A stretch of 64,000 nucleotides of DNA from Sphingomonas gilva (lineage in GTDB: Bacteria; Pseudomonadota; Alphaproteobacteria; Sphingomonadales; Sphingomonadaceae), in NCBI RefSeq assembly GCF_003515075.1, contig NZ_QWLV01000005.1, forward strand, positions 124,001-188,000. Reading direction: 5' to 3'. Made by a program: the position numbers and the translations under genes. Of this stretch, positions 17,255-27,206 are shown one piece after another. The notes under the pieces were generated by a model. That model saw only the letters and a program-made list of their open reading frames with translations. It searched no databases and was not told the DNA's origin. Every line of letters begins with the position of its first letter. Positions within the stretch are counted from its first letter, which is position 1.

Positions 17255-19073
17255 ACAGCCGCGCCTCCAGCAGGGCCATCGGCATCGCGCCGCCCTCCAG
17301 CACGCCGGCATGGAACGCTTTCAGGTCGAACCGGTCCCGCCGGGCCTTCTTCATCCGTTCGCGGATCGCCTGGATGCGGATCATGCCCAGCTTGTAGCCC
17401 AGCGCCTGGCCCGGCCACGCCATATAACGCTCGATCTCCGACGTGACCGAACTCAGCGGGTTGCCCGTGGCCGCGGCCATATATTCGATGGCGCGCTCGC
17501 GGCTCCAGCGCAGCTGGTGCATGCCGGTGTCGACCACCAGCCGCACCGCGCGGAACAGCTCGTCCTGCAGCCGCCCGAGGTCGCCCGCCGGATCGTCCGC
17601 ATACGCGCCCAGCTCGGCCATCAGCGCCTCCGAATAGAGCGCCCAGCCTTCCTGATAGGCGTTGAAGCTGGCGATGCGCACCAGCACCGGCGCCTCGCCC
17701 TGCGCCGCCGCCACGGCGCCCTGCAGGTGATGCCCCGGCACGCCTTCGTGATAGCTGAGCGTCGGCAGCGCGAATTTGGGCACCGCCGCCATGTCGACAA
17801 GGTTGATCCAATAGGTGCCCGGCCGCATTCCATCCAATGAGGGGCTGTCGTAATAGCCCCCCGGCGCGCCGTCCTGGCTGGCGACCGGCACGCGCTTCAC
17901 CACCAGCTTGGCGCGCGGAACCAGCGCGGGCGGCACGATCTCGGGATAGCGCGCCTCGGCCGCGCGCACGATCCTTTCGACATAGGCGAGGCATTCGGCG
18001 CGCCCCGCGTCGCTGTCGGCGAACAGCTGCGTCGGGTCCTTGCCCAGCTCGACCATCCGCGCGCCGACCGAGCCCTTGGTCAGCCCGCGCGCCGTGAGCA
18101 GCCGGTCCATCTCGGCGGTGATCCGCTTGACCTCGTCGAGCCCGACCTGGTGCACCTCGGCAGCCGACATCGTCGTGTCGCCCAGCGCGCGGACATTGGC
18201 GGCGTAGAGCGCCTCGCCGTCGGGCTGCGCCCACACGCCATCCTCGGCGCGCCCGCGCGGAACCATGTCGGCGACCTGCTTGCGCAGACGCGCAAAGGCC
18301 GGCCGCGCGCGCCGCTCCAGCGCGGTGCGCGCGCGCTTGAGCGCCGCCGCCCGCACGCGCGGCGAAAGCCCCGCGTCGGTCATCCGCTTGTCGAGCGAGC
18401 GCATCAGCGTGTGCTCGCGCGCCGGGCCGGCGAGGAAGCGGTCGATCACCGGCAGCGATTTCTCGAGCAGCACGCGCGGCGGCCGGCATCCCGCGGCCTC
18501 ATCCGCGCGCAGCTTGGCGATCACCCCGTCGAAGCCGCGCCCGAAATCGTCGAGCCGCGCGATCCAGGCGTCGACCGCGGCGGCGCTGTTCGCCGGCTGC
18601 TGGCTGTCGAGCAGGTTGACCGTGTCGATGTGCGGCCCCGCCACCGGCGTGATCAGATAGGGGACATGGCCGGAGAACCAGAAGGGATTGATCCGGCCAT
18701 AGGACACGCCCGAGGAGCGCACGCCGTTCTCCAGCAGCGCGGAGACGATCGCCGCCTGCCGCGCCAGCACCGGATCGCCGATCCTGACCGCCGCCAGCCG
18801 CTGCGCCTCCGCCGCAAGCGCCGAACGCCGCGCCTGCTCGCCGGCGGGCGACCAGTCGTCCATCCTGCGCGAGAGCGGCCCGCCGTCGGTCGATCCGGGC
18901 ACGCCGTTATAGGTCGCGGTCTCGGGAAACAGCGGCAGCAGCCGGTCGGCCGTCGCATCGAGCGGGGAGGGCGTCCGCTGCTGCGCGGAGAGCCGGGCGA
19001 GGGGCAGGGCGGAAAGCGCGACACCGCCCAGCATGGCGGTGCGGCGGGTGAAGGGGGCAGGGAACTGGATCAT
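17247..19073 (-). CDS. exported DUF885 family protein (putative metallopeptidase)
   Basis: About 608 aa from the ATG at 19073 (another ATG lies at 19091). The N-terminus FTRRTAMLGGVALSALPLARL looks like a Tat signal. The DUF885 hallmark LSYHEGVPGHHLQGA is present near residue 440, giving the His-Glu-...-His-His set thought to bind zinc. VEGWALYSEALMAELGAYADDP-like text (QEGWALYSEALMAELG) and the final GYKLGMIRIQAIRERMKKA also match. Probably a periplasmic peptidase; no member of the family is well characterised to my knowledge. It is divergent from the crotonase gene, with only 48 bp between the starts. Confidence 0.85.
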   Translation of the reverse strand: MIQFPAPFTRRTAMLGGVALSALPLARLSAQQRTPSPLDATADRLLPLFPETATYNGVPGSTDGGPLSRRMDDWSPAGEQARRSALAAEAQRLAAVRIGDPVLARQAAIVSALLENGVRSSGVSYGRINPFWFSGHVPYLITPVAGPHIDTVNLLDSQQPANSAAAVDAWIARLDDFGRGFDGVIAKLRADEAAGCRPPRVLLEKSLPVIDRFLAGPAREHTLMRSLDKRMTDAGLSPRVRAAALKRARTALERRARPAFARLRKQVADMVPRGRAEDGVWAQPDGEALYAANVRALGDTTMSAAEVHQVGLDEVKRITAEMDRLLTARGLTKGSVGARMVELGKDPTQLFADSDAGRAECLAYVERIVRAAEARYPEIVPPALVPRAKLVVKRVPVASQDGAPGGYYDSPSLDGMRPGTYWINLVDMAAVPKFALPTLSYHEGVPGHHLQGAVAAAQGEAPVLVRIASFNAYQEGWALYSEALMAELGAYADDPAGDLGRLQDELFRAVRLVVDTGMHQLRWSRERAIEYMAAATGNPLSSVTSEIERYMAWPGQALGYKLGMIRIQAIRERMKKARRDRFDLKAFHAGVLEGGAMPMALLEARLFS

Positions 19074-19121
19074 GGATGAAACTGGTGGCATCCCCGCGCC
19101 AAGCCTGCAACAGGGCGGAAG

Positions 19122-19838
19122 ATGATCAGCCTTGCGCAATCCGGCCCCGTCGTGACGCTCACGCTCGACAAGCCCGCGACGCGCAACGCCCTCCGCATCG
19201 CCGACTGGCACGCGCTGGCCGACGCCGTGGCGGGGGTGGAGGCGCGTGTCATCATCCTGCGATCGGCGGTTCCCGGCAGCTTCTCGGCCGGCGCCGACAT
19301 CGCGGAGATGGCGGCGCTCGCGGCCGATCCGGCGGCGCGGCCCGCCTTCCGCCAGGCAATGCGCCGCGCGATCGATGGGCTGGCCAACGCGCCCGCGCCG
19401 GTGATCGCATTGATCGAGGGCGGCTGCTTCGGCGCCGCGGTCGCGCTCGCCGCCGCCGCCGATGTCCGCATCGCGGGGCCGGAGGCGCGCTTCGCCATCA
19501 CCCCCGCCAGGCTCGGCATCGGCTATCCGGCGGCGGATGTCGCCCGCATCGGCGCGTTGATCGGGCCCGGCCAGTTGTCGCGCCTGCTGCTGGGCGCCGC
19601 GAGCATCGACGGCGCCGAGGCCGCGCGCATCGGCCTCGCCGAAATGATCGGCGGGGAAGCCGACGCGATGACGCTGGGCGAGGCGATCGCCGCCAACGGC
19701 CCGGGCGCCGTCGCGCTGCTCCGCCGGACGATCCGCGGAGAAGCCGGCGACGGCGAATTCGACGCCGCGTTCGACGGCCCCGAATTCGCCGAAGGCCTCG
19801 CCGCCTTCCGCGAGAAGCGAAAGCCGCGCTTCACATGA
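19122..19838 (+). CDS. crotonase-fold (enoyl-CoA hydratase/isomerase family) protein
   Basis: 238 aa, slightly short for a crotonase (about 255-260). The oxyanion-hole segment FSAGADIAEMAAL is present, with ALIEGGCFGAAVALAAAADVRIAGPEARFAITPARLGIGYP. Both glutamates used by true enoyl-CoA hydratases seem to be Ala here (the GGGCE and QPE positions read AVALA and TPARLG). The protein may therefore be an isomerase, decarboxylase or thioesterase-like member. It starts after GGCGGAAG and its stop overlaps the next start (ATGA), heading a tight operon up to 24541. Confidence 0.82.
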   Translation: MISLAQSGPVVTLTLDKPATRNALRIADWHALADAVAGVEARVIILRSAVPGSFSAGADIAEMAALAADPAARPAFRQAMRRAIDGLANAPAPVIALIEGGCFGAAVALAAAADVRIAGPEARFAITPARLGIGYPAADVARIGALIGPGQLSRLLLGAASIDGAEAARIGLAEMIGGEADAMTLGEAIAANGPGAVALLRRTIRGEAGDGEFDAAFDGPEFAEGLAAFREKRKPRFT

Positions 19839-20551
19839 CCGTCGAACGCATTGACGGGCATGATCCCGGCCTGCTGATCGTCGTCGATCACGCCTCCGCC
19901 CATGTGCCGGAGGATATCGATCTCGGCATCGATCCGGTGCTGCTCGAAAAACACATCGCGATCGATATCGGCACCGCGCCGCTCGCCCGCGCGCTGGCGG
20001 CCAGGCTGGACGCGCCCGCGCTGCTCGGCGCCGTATCGCGGCTGGTGATTGATCTCCACCGCGAGCCCGACCATCACGGCCTGATCCCGCACGTCAGCGA
20101 CGGCCATGTCATCCCCGGCAATGCGTCGGTCGATCCGGCGGATCGCATCGCACGCTTCCACACGCCCTGGCATGACGCCATCGCCGCGCATCGGCCCGAG
20201 CTGTTCGTCGCCGTCCACAGCTTCACGCCCGAATTGGAGGAGCGGCCCGGCGCGCGCCCGTGGCTGGTCGGACTACTCTACAATCACGACGACCGCGCCG
20301 CGCGCATCGCGCTCGATCTGCTGGGGGCGGCGGGCATCCTCGCCGGCGACAACGAGCCCTATTCGGGCCGCCTGCTCAACTACACGATGAATCGCCATGC
20401 CGAAGGGAACGGCATCCCCTATCTGATGTTCGAGGTGCGCAACGACCTGATCCGTGACGAGGCCGGCGCGACGCATTGGGCAGACATTCTCGCCCCGATC
20501 GTCGTCGACGTGCGCAACAGACTTGCGCAAACCACCCCTTCCGCGACATGA
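19835..20551 (+). CDS. N-formylglutamate amidohydrolase family protein
   Basis: 238 aa, ATG overlapping the upstream TGA. Family landmarks are [49 protein letters not shown] and [34 protein letters not shown]. The His, Glu and Asp residues fit the zinc site of HutG/N-formylglutamate deformylases. No histidine-degradation genes are nearby, so the true substrate may be another N-acyl amino acid. It is followed 10 bp later by ilvD. Confidence 0.87.
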   Translation: MTVERIDGHDPGLLIVVDHASAHVPEDIDLGIDPVLLEKHIAIDIGTAPLARALAARLDAPALLGAVSRLVIDLHREPDHHGLIPHVSDGHVIPGNASVDPADRIARFHTPWHDAIAAHRPELFVAVHSFTPELEERPGARPWLVGLLYNHDDRAARIALDLLGAAGILAGDNEPYSGRLLNYTMNRHAEGNGIPYLMFEVRNDLIRDEAGATHWADILAPIVVDVRNRLAQTTPSAT

Positions 20552-20561
20552 GACGCGCGCC

Positions 20562-22283
20562 ATGACCCAGACCTTCGACAAATCCCGCCTGCCCAGCCGC
20601 CATGTGTCGGTCGGCCCCGAGCGCGCGCCGCATCGCAGCTATTATTACGCGATGGGCCTGACCGAGGAAGAGATCGCCCGCCCGTTCGTCGGCGTCGTCA
20701 GCGCCGGCAACGACAGCGCCCCGTGCAACACCACGCTCGATGCGCAGGCCGATGTCGCGCGCAAGGGTGTGGAGGCGGGCGGCGGCATGCCGCGCCGCTT
20801 CAACACCATCACCGTTACCGACGGCATCGCCATGGGCCATCAGGGGATGAAATCCTCGCTGATCAGCCGTGAGGTGATCGCCGATTCGATCGAGCTATCG
20901 GTCCGCGGCCATTGCTACGATGCGCTGGTCGGCTTCGCCGGCTGCGACAAGTCGCTGCCCGGCATGATGATGGCGATGCTGCGCCTCAACGTGCCCTCGA
21001 TCTTCGTCTATGGCGGCTCGATCCTGCCCGGCCGCTTCCACGGCCGCGACGTGACGGTGAAGGACGTGTTCGAGGTCGTCGGCCGCTACGCCGCCGGCGC
21101 CTGCCCCCTGTCCGAAGTGCACGAGCTTGAGCGGGTCGCCTGCCCCGGCCACGGCGCATGCGGCGGGCAATATACCGCCAACACCATGGCCTGCGTAGGC
21201 GAGGCGATCGGCTTGTCCTTGCCCAACAGCAACATGGCGCCTGCGCCTTACACATCGCGCGAACAGATCGCGCACGCCGCGGGCGTGCAGGTGATGGAGC
21301 TGCTGGCGAAGAACATCCGTCCGCGCGACATCTGCACGCGCCAGGCGTTCGAGAATGCCGCGCGCATCGTCGCCGCGACCGGCGGCTCGACCAATGGCGG
21401 CCTGCACCTGCCCGCGATGGCGAGCGAGGCGGGGATCGCGTTCGACCTGTTCGACGTCGCCGAAATCTTCAAGACCACGCCCTGGCTCGCCGATCTCCAG
21501 CCCGGCGGCCAGTATGTCGCGCGCGACATGTACGATGCCGGCGGCGTCTACATGCTGATGAAGACGATGCTCGCCGAAGGGCTGCTCCACGGCGATTGCC
21601 TGACGGTGACGGGCAGGACCCTCGCAGAGAATATTGACCAGGTGACCTGGAACCCCGATCAGAAGGTGATCTACGACGCCAGGTCGCCGATCACCCCAAC
21701 CGGCGGCGTCGTCGGCCTCAAGGGCAGCCTCGCACCCGACGGCGCGATCGTGAAGGTCGCCGGGCTTCATTCGCTCCATTTCTCCGGCCCCGCGCGCTGT
21801 TTCGATTGCGAGGAGGACGCCTTCGCCGCGGTCGAGGCGCGCGCGATCCGTGAGGGCGAGGTCGTCGTCATCCGCTACGAAGGCCCCAGGGGCGGCCCCG
21901 GCATGCGCGAGATGCTCGCCACCACCGCGGCGCTCTACGGCCTCGGCATGGGCGAATCGGTCGCGCTGATCACCGACGGGCGCTTCTCCGGCGCGACCCG
22001 CGGCTTCTGCATCGGCCATGTCGGGCCGGAGGCGGCCGAAGGCGGCCCGATCGCGCTGGTAGAGGATGGCGACATCATCCGCATCGACGCAGAGGCGGGC
22101 ACGATCGACCTCGACGTTCCGGACGACGTGCTCGCCGCCCGCCGCGCCGCCTGGTCGCCGCGCGTCAACGATTATCAGTCGGGCGCGCTGTGGCGCTATG
22201 CGCAGATCGTCGGCCCGGCCTATAAGGGCGCCCTCACGCACCCGGGGGCCAGCGCCGAACGCCATGTCTATGCGGATATCTAG
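20562..22283 (+). CDS. ilvD: dihydroxy-acid dehydratase
   Basis: 573 aa. Catalyses the third step of branched-chain amino-acid synthesis, dehydrating dihydroxy-isovalerate and dihydroxy-methylvalerate in the cytoplasm. The Fe-S ligands are C55 (SAPCNTTLD), C128 (GCDKSLPGM) and C200 ([14 protein letters not shown]). The catalytic-serine region [20 protein letters not shown] is in the C-terminal domain. The length and the [19 protein letters not shown] start fit IlvD rather than the Edd-type 6-phosphogluconate dehydratase. It lies inside an operon with amidohydrolase and NAD(P)HX-repair genes; the other ilv genes are not in the window. Confidence 0.93.
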   Translation: MTQTFDKSRLPSRHVSVGPERAPHRSYYYAMGLTEEEIARPFVGVVSAGNDSAPCNTTLDAQADVARKGVEAGGGMPRRFNTITVTDGIAMGHQGMKSSLISREVIADSIELSVRGHCYDALVGFAGCDKSLPGMMMAMLRLNVPSIFVYGGSILPGRFHGRDVTVKDVFEVVGRYAAGACPLSEVHELERVACPGHGACGGQYTANTMACVGEAIGLSLPNSNMAPAPYTSREQIAHAAGVQVMELLAKNIRPRDICTRQAFENAARIVAATGGSTNGGLHLPAMASEAGIAFDLFDVAEIFKTTPWLADLQPGGQYVARDMYDAGGVYMLMKTMLAEGLLHGDCLTVTGRTLAENIDQVTWNPDQKVIYDARSPITPTGGVVGLKGSLAPDGAIVKVAGLHSLHFSGPARCFDCEEDAFAAVEARAIREGEVVVIRYEGPRGGPGMREMLATTAALYGLGMGESVALITDGRFSGATRGFCIGHVGPEAAEGGPIALVEDGDIIRIDAEAGTIDLDVPDDVLAARRAAWSPRVNDYQSGALWRYAQIVGPAYKGALTHPGASAERHVYADI

Positions 22284-22626
22284 CGGTTTAGCATTGCTTC
22301 TCCTCGCCGCTTGCGGAGAGGGCGCCGCCGATCCCAACGCCATCGCGCCGGCAAGCGACGATGCGGGCGAGATCGAGTGCGCGGCCCCCGGCGACGCCGA
22401 GTTCGCGCGCGTCTGCACGCTCGACCGGATGCAGTCCGATGAGGGGCTGATTCTCACCGTCCGCCGTCCCGATGGCGGCTTCCACCGTCTGCTCGTCACC
22501 ACCGACGGCCGCGGCGTGGTATCGGCCGACGGCGCCGAGCCCGCGACGGTCAGCGTCATCGGCGACAACCGGATCGAGGTCGCGGTCGGCGGCGCGCGCT
22601 ATCGCCTCCCCGCCACGGTCAAGTGA
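22264..22626 (+). CDS. small putative lipoprotein
   Basis: About 120 aa from the ATG at 22264 (ATG 22270 also possible), starting within the last codons of ilvD. The N-terminus [18 protein letters not shown] is a lipoprotein signal with lipobox LAAC. The mature part has a short beta-rich domain with two Cys ([17 protein letters not shown]) and the strands [18 protein letters not shown] and [14 protein letters not shown]. Similar small lipoproteins sit before nnrD in sphingomonads. Function unknown. Its stop overlaps the next start (GTGA). Confidence 0.7.
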   Translation: MSMRISSGLALLLLAACGEGAADPNAIAPASDDAGEIECAAPGDAEFARVCTLDRMQSDEGLILTVRRPDGGFHRLLVTTDGRGVVSADGAEPATVSVIGDNRIEVAVGGARYRLPATVK

Positions 22627-23381
22627 TCGAGCGTCCGAAGATCGCACCGCCCGGCCGCGACGATCACAAATACAGCCGCGGCATGGTCGTGGTGGTGCAG
22701 GGCGAGATGCCCGGCGCCGCGATGCTCGCCGCGCGCGCCGCGATGCACGGCGGCGCGGGCTATGTCGTGCTGGCGGGCCGTGATCCGCACGGCCCCGGCC
22801 CGGACGCGCTGGTCCGCCGCCAGATCGCGGATCTCGATGAGCTGATCGAGGACGATCGTATCGGCGCGCTGCTGATCGGCCCCGGCCTCGGCCGAAACGG
22901 CCGCGCCTGGGTCGACGCCGCCGTCGCCAGCGATCTCCCTCTGGTCCTCGACGGCGACGCGCTGACCCTCATCGGCCGCGACCACACCCCGCGCCAGGCC
23001 CCCACGATCCTCACCCCGCACAGCGGCGAGTTCGTCCGCATGTTCGACATGGATGGCGACAAGCCGACGCAAACCCTTGCGGCCGCGCGCAAAACCGGCG
23101 CGACGATCGTCCACAAGGGCGCCGAAACCGTCATCGCCTCGCCGACCGTCATCGCCACCAACGAGCAAGCCTCGCCCTGGCTCTCCACCGCGGGCACCGG
23201 CGACGTCCTCGCCGGCCTCGTCGCCGCGCGTCTGGCGGGGCAGGGGGCCGATCCCTTCGCCGCCGCGTGTCAGGGGGTCTGGCTCCACACGCGCATCGCC
23301 GATCTCGCCGGCCCCGCCTTCATCGCCGACGACATCATCCCGCTGATCCCGAGGGCGATCGCCGAATGCCTGACGAACTGA
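22623..23381 (+). CDS. nnrD: ADP/ATP-dependent NAD(P)H-hydrate dehydratase
   Basis: 252 aa, GTG start overlapping the lipoprotein stop. YjeF C-terminal domain (ribokinase-like): HKYSRGMVVVVQGEMPGAAMLAARAAMHGGAGYV, LLIGPGLGRNG, LVLDGDALTL, ILTPHSGEF, TIVHKGAETVI and the catalytic STAGTGDVLAGLVAARL. It restores damaged NADHX/NADPHX to NAD(P)H. The epimerase domain (NnrE), fused in many bacteria, is absent, so the epimerase must be encoded elsewhere. Overlaps the next gene by 16 bases. Confidence 0.88.
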   Translation: MIERPKIAPPGRDDHKYSRGMVVVVQGEMPGAAMLAARAAMHGGAGYVVLAGRDPHGPGPDALVRRQIADLDELIEDDRIGALLIGPGLGRNGRAWVDAAVASDLPLVLDGDALTLIGRDHTPRQAPTILTPHSGEFVRMFDMDGDKPTQTLAAARKTGATIVHKGAETVIASPTVIATNEQASPWLSTAGTGDVLAGLVAARLAGQGADPFAAACQGVWLHTRIADLAGPAFIADDIIPLIPRAIAECLTN

Positions 23382-24541
23382 TCGTCCGCGTCGCCGCGCG
23401 CGGCGACGGCGTGACCGAAAGCGGCCGCCACGCCCCGCTCGCCGCACCCGGCGACGTGCTGGCGGAGGACGGCACGCTCACGCCCGGCCCGCATCACCAG
23501 ATCCCGCCCTGCCGCCATTTTCCGCGCTGCGGCGGCTGCCAGCTCCAGCATCTCGACGACGCCAGCTATGCGCAATTCATCATCGATCGCATCGCCAATG
23601 CGCTGGCCCAGCAGGGCCTGACCGCCGATATCCGTCCGCCGCACCTCTCGCCCCCGCGCACCCGCCGCCGCGCCGGCCTGCAGGCGGAGCGGCGCGGGCG
23701 CGACGTCATCCTCGGCTTCAGCGAGGCGGGCAGCAACGCGCTGGTCGATGTCCGTCAATGCGAGATTCTCCTGCCCGAGCTGTTCGCGCTGCTCGCCCCA
23801 TTGCGCACGCTGCTGACGGGCCTGCTCGCTCCGCGTCGCCGCGCGGGCGTCGCGCTGACGATGGCCGACCGGGGCGTCGATCTCGCGCTTTCCGGCATCG
23901 AAGCCGACAGCCTCGCCGCCGCCGAGGCGCTGACCGCCTTCGCCCAGGCCCACAATCTCGCCCGCCTGTCGATCGATGACGGTTACGGCGCGCAAGTCCG
24001 CTGGGAGCCGCGACCCGCCACGATCACGCTCGGCGGCGTCGCGGTGCCGCTGCCGATCGACGCCTTCCTCCAGGCGACCGCCGACGGCGAAGGGTCGCTG
24101 GTCGCCGCCGTGCGCGAGGCGACCGCCGGCGCCGCCACCACCGCCGACCTTTTCGCCGGGCTCGGGACCTTCGCGCTGTCGCTGCCCGGCAAGGTCTACG
24201 CTGCCGAGGCCTCGCGCGACGCCACGCTCGCGCTCAAGGGCACCGGCCGCGTGCTGGTCGAGCACCGCGACCTCTATCGCCGCCCGCTCACCGCCGCCGA
24301 GGCGAGCCGCTTCGCCGCGATCGCGCTCGACCCCCCGCGCGCGGGCGCGGAGACGCAGGCGCGCGAACTGGCCGCCTCGACCGCGCCGGTCATCGCCTAT
24401 GTCTCCTGCAATCCCAACAGCTTCGCCCGCGATGCGCGGATCATGACCGAAGGCGGCTACCGCCTCGACTGGATCCAGCCCGTCGGCCAGTTCCGCTGGT
24501 CCACCCACGTCGAACTGGCCGCGCGCTTCGGCCGGAACTGA
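23366..24541 (+). CDS. RNA m5-uridine methyltransferase (TrmA/RlmC/RlmD family)
   Basis: 391 aa from the ATG at 23366, inside the end of nnrD. The 4Fe-4S motif uses C49, C55 and C58 (PPCRHFPRCGGCQLQHL) plus a later Cys in DVRQCEIL. The SAM domain has DLFAGLGTFALSLPGKVYAAEAS, the motif IALDPPRAG, and the nucleophilic Cys in AYVSCNPNSFARD. It probably methylates 23S rRNA at U1939 (RlmD-like) or another U; the exact target is not decidable here. The TRAM domain seems reduced to the short start ELIVRVAARGDGVTESG. Last gene of the run. Confidence 0.85.
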   Translation: MPDELIVRVAARGDGVTESGRHAPLAAPGDVLAEDGTLTPGPHHQIPPCRHFPRCGGCQLQHLDDASYAQFIIDRIANALAQQGLTADIRPPHLSPPRTRRRAGLQAERRGRDVILGFSEAGSNALVDVRQCEILLPELFALLAPLRTLLTGLLAPRRRAGVALTMADRGVDLALSGIEADSLAAAEALTAFAQAHNLARLSIDDGYGAQVRWEPRPATITLGGVAVPLPIDAFLQATADGEGSLVAAVREATAGAATTADLFAGLGTFALSLPGKVYAAEASRDATLALKGTGRVLVEHRDLYRRPLTAAEASRFAAIALDPPRAGAETQARELAASTAPVIAYVSCNPNSFARDARIMTEGGYRLDWIQPVGQFRWSTHVELAARFGRN

Positions 24542-24563
24542 TCGGCACGGAAGTGAAAAAGGT

Positions 24564-24792
24564 GGTTCACGCGAAGGCGCGAAGGCGCGAAGAAGAAGGG
24601 GTTCACGCAGAGACGCGGAGACGCGGAGGAAGAAGAGGATCGCCGCGAAGCGGCCTCAAGCTCCTCGCCGCAAAAGAAATGTTACCAGCTTCGCGGGAGA
24701 TACCCGCGAAAACGACATCTCCGCGTCTCCGCGCCTCCGCGCGAAAAAACCTTCTTCTTCCTTCTTCGCGCCTTAGCGCCTTCGCGTGAACC
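24564..24792. repeat. long nested inverted repeat, family A, copy 1 (229 bp)
   Basis: Outer arms begin GGTTCACGCGAAGGCGC and end with its exact reverse complement, and continue to about 35-40 bp with few mismatches. A second nested pair (GAGACGCGGAGACGCGGAG against CTCCGCGTCTCCGCGCCTC) and inner hairpins (CCGCGAAGCGG; CGCGGG-AGATA-CCCGCG) lie inside. It fills the gap between the methyltransferase stop and the truA stop. Short open frames in it (HAKARRREEE-type peptides) are artefacts of the repeat. No protein gene is inside, so it is non-autonomous. Confidence 0.85.
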
Positions 24793-24798
24793 AGCCCT

Positions 24799-25536
24799 TC
24801 AATAATCGGCCCGAACGAAGAACAACCCGTCAGGCGGCGCATTCAGCCCCAGCGCGGCACGATCCCGCGCCTCCAGCGCGCCGCGCAGATCATCGGCCGA
24901 CCATTTCCCCTGGCCCACCAGCGCCAGGCACCCGACCATCGACCGCACCTGATGGTGCAGGAACGACCGCGCCGATGCGCGCACCGTCACCCGTTCGCCG
25001 TCACGCGCGACGTCCAGGCGGTCGAGCGTCTTGACCGGGCTCTCCGATTGGCAATGGGCCGAACGGAAGGTGGTGAAATCGTGCCGCCCGACCAGGCGTT
25101 GCGCCGCTGCATGCATCGCCTCCGCGTCGAGCGGCGCGGCGATCCGCCACGCCAGCCCTTTCTCATGGGTCAGCGGTGCGCGGCGATTGATGATGCGATA
25201 TACATAATGCCGTCCAAGGCACGAAAACCGCGCATGAAAATCGTCCGGCGCCTCTTCGCAGGCCAGCACCGCGACCGGATCGGGCCGAAGCAGCGCGTTG
25301 AGCGCCTCCATCAGCCGGAACGGCGTGATCGCTCGCTCCACATCCAGATGCGCGGTCATCGCCAGCCCGTGGACGCCCGCATCGGTCCGTCCCGCCGCGT
25401 GCAGCGTCACCGTCTCGCCGGTCGCCGCCTTTGCCGCGCGCTCGATCGCCTCCTGCACGCTCGGCCCGTGCGCCTGCCGCTGCCAGCCCATGAATGGGCG
25501 GCCGTCGAACTCCACCGTCAGGCGAAACCGCGTCAC
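24799..25536 (-). CDS. truA: tRNA pseudouridine synthase A
   Basis: 245 aa. Converts U38-U40 of the tRNA anticodon arm to pseudouridine. Catalytic Asp52 is in [19 protein letters not shown]. Other landmarks: [56 protein letters not shown] and [21 protein letters not shown]. Overlaps the fmt stop by 4 bases (ATGA), so it is co-transcribed with fmt. Its stop is 7 bp from repeat A copy 1. Confidence 0.95.
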   Translation of the reverse strand: MTRFRLTVEFDGRPFMGWQRQAHGPSVQEAIERAAKAATGETVTLHAAGRTDAGVHGLAMTAHLDVERAITPFRLMEALNALLRPDPVAVLACEEAPDDFHARFSCLGRHYVYRIINRRAPLTHEKGLAWRIAAPLDAEAMHAAAQRLVGRHDFTTFRSAHCQSESPVKTLDRLDVARDGERVTVRASARSFLHHQVRSMVGCLALVGQGKWSADDLRGALEARDRAALGLNAPPDGLFFVRADY

Positions 25537-26471
25537 GAGAGCCGCGTGCCCACCGGAATCGGCAAGCCCCGCAGCAGCTCCGCCACGGTCATCGCCCGCT
25601 TGCCCTGCCGCTGCACCACCAACGGCCGCAGCGCGCCGGAACCGCAGGCGATGGTCAGCGCGTCGTCGATCACGGTGCCGGACCCGACATCGTCGCCCCG
25701 GCGAAGGCCGGGGCCGCCGGCCGTACCTTCCACGACCTCGGCATCCAGCACCCGGAACCGCTCGCCGGCAAACTCGAAGAACGCCCCCGGCGCTGGATTG
25801 AATGCGCGCACCTGCCGCTCGACCGCCTCGGCGCCGGCCGCAAAATCCAGCCGCGCCTCGGCCTTGTCCACCTTGGCGGCATAGGTCACGCCCGCCTCGG
25901 GCTGCGCCACCGGCGGGTATCCCTCGATGTCGTCCAGCACCTCGACCATCAGCGCCGCGCCCAGCGCCGCCAGCTCGGCGGAAAGCTCGCCGGCCGATTT
26001 GCGTTCGATCGCCACATGCCGCTCGGCGCGTACCGGCCCGGTGTCGAGCCCCGCCTCCATCTGCATGATCGCGACGCCCGTCGCCTCGTCCCCCGCCAGG
26101 ATCGCCCGCTGCACCGGCGCCGCGCCGCGCCAGCGCGGCAGGATCGATCCGTGGATGTTGAGGCAGCCGTGCTTGGGCGCATCGAGCACCGCCCGCGGCA
26201 CGATCAACCCATAGGCCGCGACCACCGCGACATCGGCGTCATGCCCGGCGAACGCCGCCTGCGCCCCGGCATCCTTCAGCGAAACCGGCGTCAGCACCGG
26301 CAGCCCCAGCGCCTCGGCGCGCGCCTGGACGGGGGAGGGGGTCACCGCCTTTCCGCGTCCGCTCCGGCGCGGCGGCTGCGAATAGATCGCTACGATCTCG
26401 TGCCCCGCCGCCGCCAGCGCGCCCAGCGCCGGCACCGCGAAATCGGGGGTTCCCATGAAGACGATGCGCAT
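25533..26471 (-). CDS. fmt: methionyl-tRNA formyltransferase
   Basis: 312 aa. Formylates Met-tRNA(fMet) for initiation. N-terminal [15 protein letters not shown]; catalytic set Asn105, His107 ([24 protein letters not shown]) and Asp143 ([10 protein letters not shown]). The C-terminal OB-like domain contains an odd in-frame insert [16 protein letters not shown] at residues 250-265, encoded by a REP-type hairpin (25691-25715). Most Fmt proteins go straight from this strand to the [11 protein letters not shown] segment. Divergent from recR (52 bp between starts) and co-transcribed with truA. Activity is likely kept because the insert lies in a loop away from the catalytic domain. Confidence 0.95.
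   Translation of the reverse strand: MRIVFMGTPDFAVPALGALAAAGHEIVAIYSQPPRRSGRGKAVTPSPVQARAEALGLPVLTPVSLKDAGAQAAFAGHDADVAVVAAYGLIVPRAVLDAPKHGCLNIHGSILPRWRGAAPVQRAILAGDEATGVAIMQMEAGLDTGPVRAERHVAIERKSAGELSAELAALGAALMVEVLDDIEGYPPVAQPEAGVTYAAKVDKAEARLDFAAGAEAVERQVRAFNPAPGAFFEFAGERFRVLDAEVVEGTAGGPGLRRGDDVGSGTVIDDALTIACGSGALRPLVVQRQGKRAMTVAELLRGLPIPVGTRLS
25691..25715. repeat. REP-type hairpin inside the fmt coding sequence
   Basis: Reads CGTCGCCCCGGC then GAAG then GCCGGGGC: 8 bp perfect arms (25695-25702 and 25707-25714) with a 4 base loop. This is the typical core of a very abundant sphingomonad REP, and it resembles the inverted element at 60842-60929. It is translated in frame within Fmt (residues about 253-261). 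Confidence 0.6.
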
Positions 26472-26523
26472 GACCCTCCTTCACCGCTTGGCAAGCGCCC
26501 GCGCAACCCCCTATCTGTTCCAC

Positions 26524-27120
26524 ATGGCCTCTCCCGAGATCGATGCGCTGACGCAGGCGCTGGCGAAGCTGCCCGGCCTCGGTCCGCGTTCGGCCCGCCG
26601 CGCGGTGCTGCACCTGATCAAGAAGCGCGAAGCCGCGCTGGTGCCGTTGCTCGCCGCGCTGGAGCGGGTCGGGCGAAATCTCGCCACCTGCTCGACTTGC
26701 GGCAATGTCGACACGACCGACCCATGCGGCATCTGCGCCGATCCCCGCCGCGATGCCCGCGCCTTGTGCGTGGTGGAGGAGGTGGCGGACCTTTGGGCGC
26801 TCGACAGGTCACGCCTGTTTCCCGGCCGTTTCCATGTGCTTGGCGGGCGTCTTTCGGCGCTGGAGGGAATCCGACCCGAGGATCTGTCGATCGACGCCCT
26901 CGTCCGCCGGCTGGAGGAAGGCGGCATCGACGAAGTCGTCCTCGCGATGAACGCGACGCTGGAGGGCCAGACCACCGCCCATTACATCGCCGAACGGATC
27001 GAGGGGCTCCCCGTCCGCGTCACCCAGCTCGCCCACGGCCTGCCGGTCGGCGGAGAGCTCGATTACCTGGACGAAGGCACGCTCGCCCAGGCGCTCCGGG
27101 CAAGGCGCCCGGTGGCCTGA
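26524..27120 (+). CDS. recR: recombination mediator protein RecR
   Basis: 198 aa from the ATG at 26524; the open frame begins further up but inside the fmt promoter region. Helix-hairpin-helix [19 protein letters not shown], then the zinc finger C56, C59, C68, C71 ([16 protein letters not shown]), then a Toprim domain starting [14 protein letters not shown] and the Walker-B-like C-terminal [18 protein letters not shown]. It loads RecA at gaps with RecF/RecO. Usually next to dnaX and ybaB; here it is alone, between fmt and the repeat cluster. Confidence 0.95.
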   Translation: MASPEIDALTQALAKLPGLGPRSARRAVLHLIKKREAALVPLLAALERVGRNLATCSTCGNVDTTDPCGICADPRRDARALCVVEEVADLWALDRSRLFPGRFHVLGGRLSALEGIRPEDLSIDALVRRLEEGGIDEVVLAMNATLEGQTTAHYIAERIEGLPVRVTQLAHGLPVGGELDYLDEGTLAQALRARRPVA

Positions 27121-27124
27121 ACTT

Positions 27125-27200
27125 GGTTCGCGCGGAGATGCAGAGGAAGAGAGGATCGCCGCAAACCGAATGCTACCGCTTCGCGGGAGATCCGCGAACC
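27125..27200. repeat. short degenerate family A repeat (76 bp)
   Basis: Begins GGTTCGCGCGGAGATGCAGA and ends GAGATCCGCGAACC. The middle (GGATCGCCGC, AATGCTACC, CTTCGCGGGAGAT) matches the core of the two long copies, but the outer 70-80 bp on each side are missing. It looks like an internally deleted or minimal version of the same element. Confidence 0.65.
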
Positions 27201-27206
27201 ACCTTC

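Noticed and set aside
24553..24842. short open frames inside the family A repeats (also 27238-27522)
   Set aside because: Peptides such as HAKARRREEE appear on both strands of every copy, so they come from the repeat itself.
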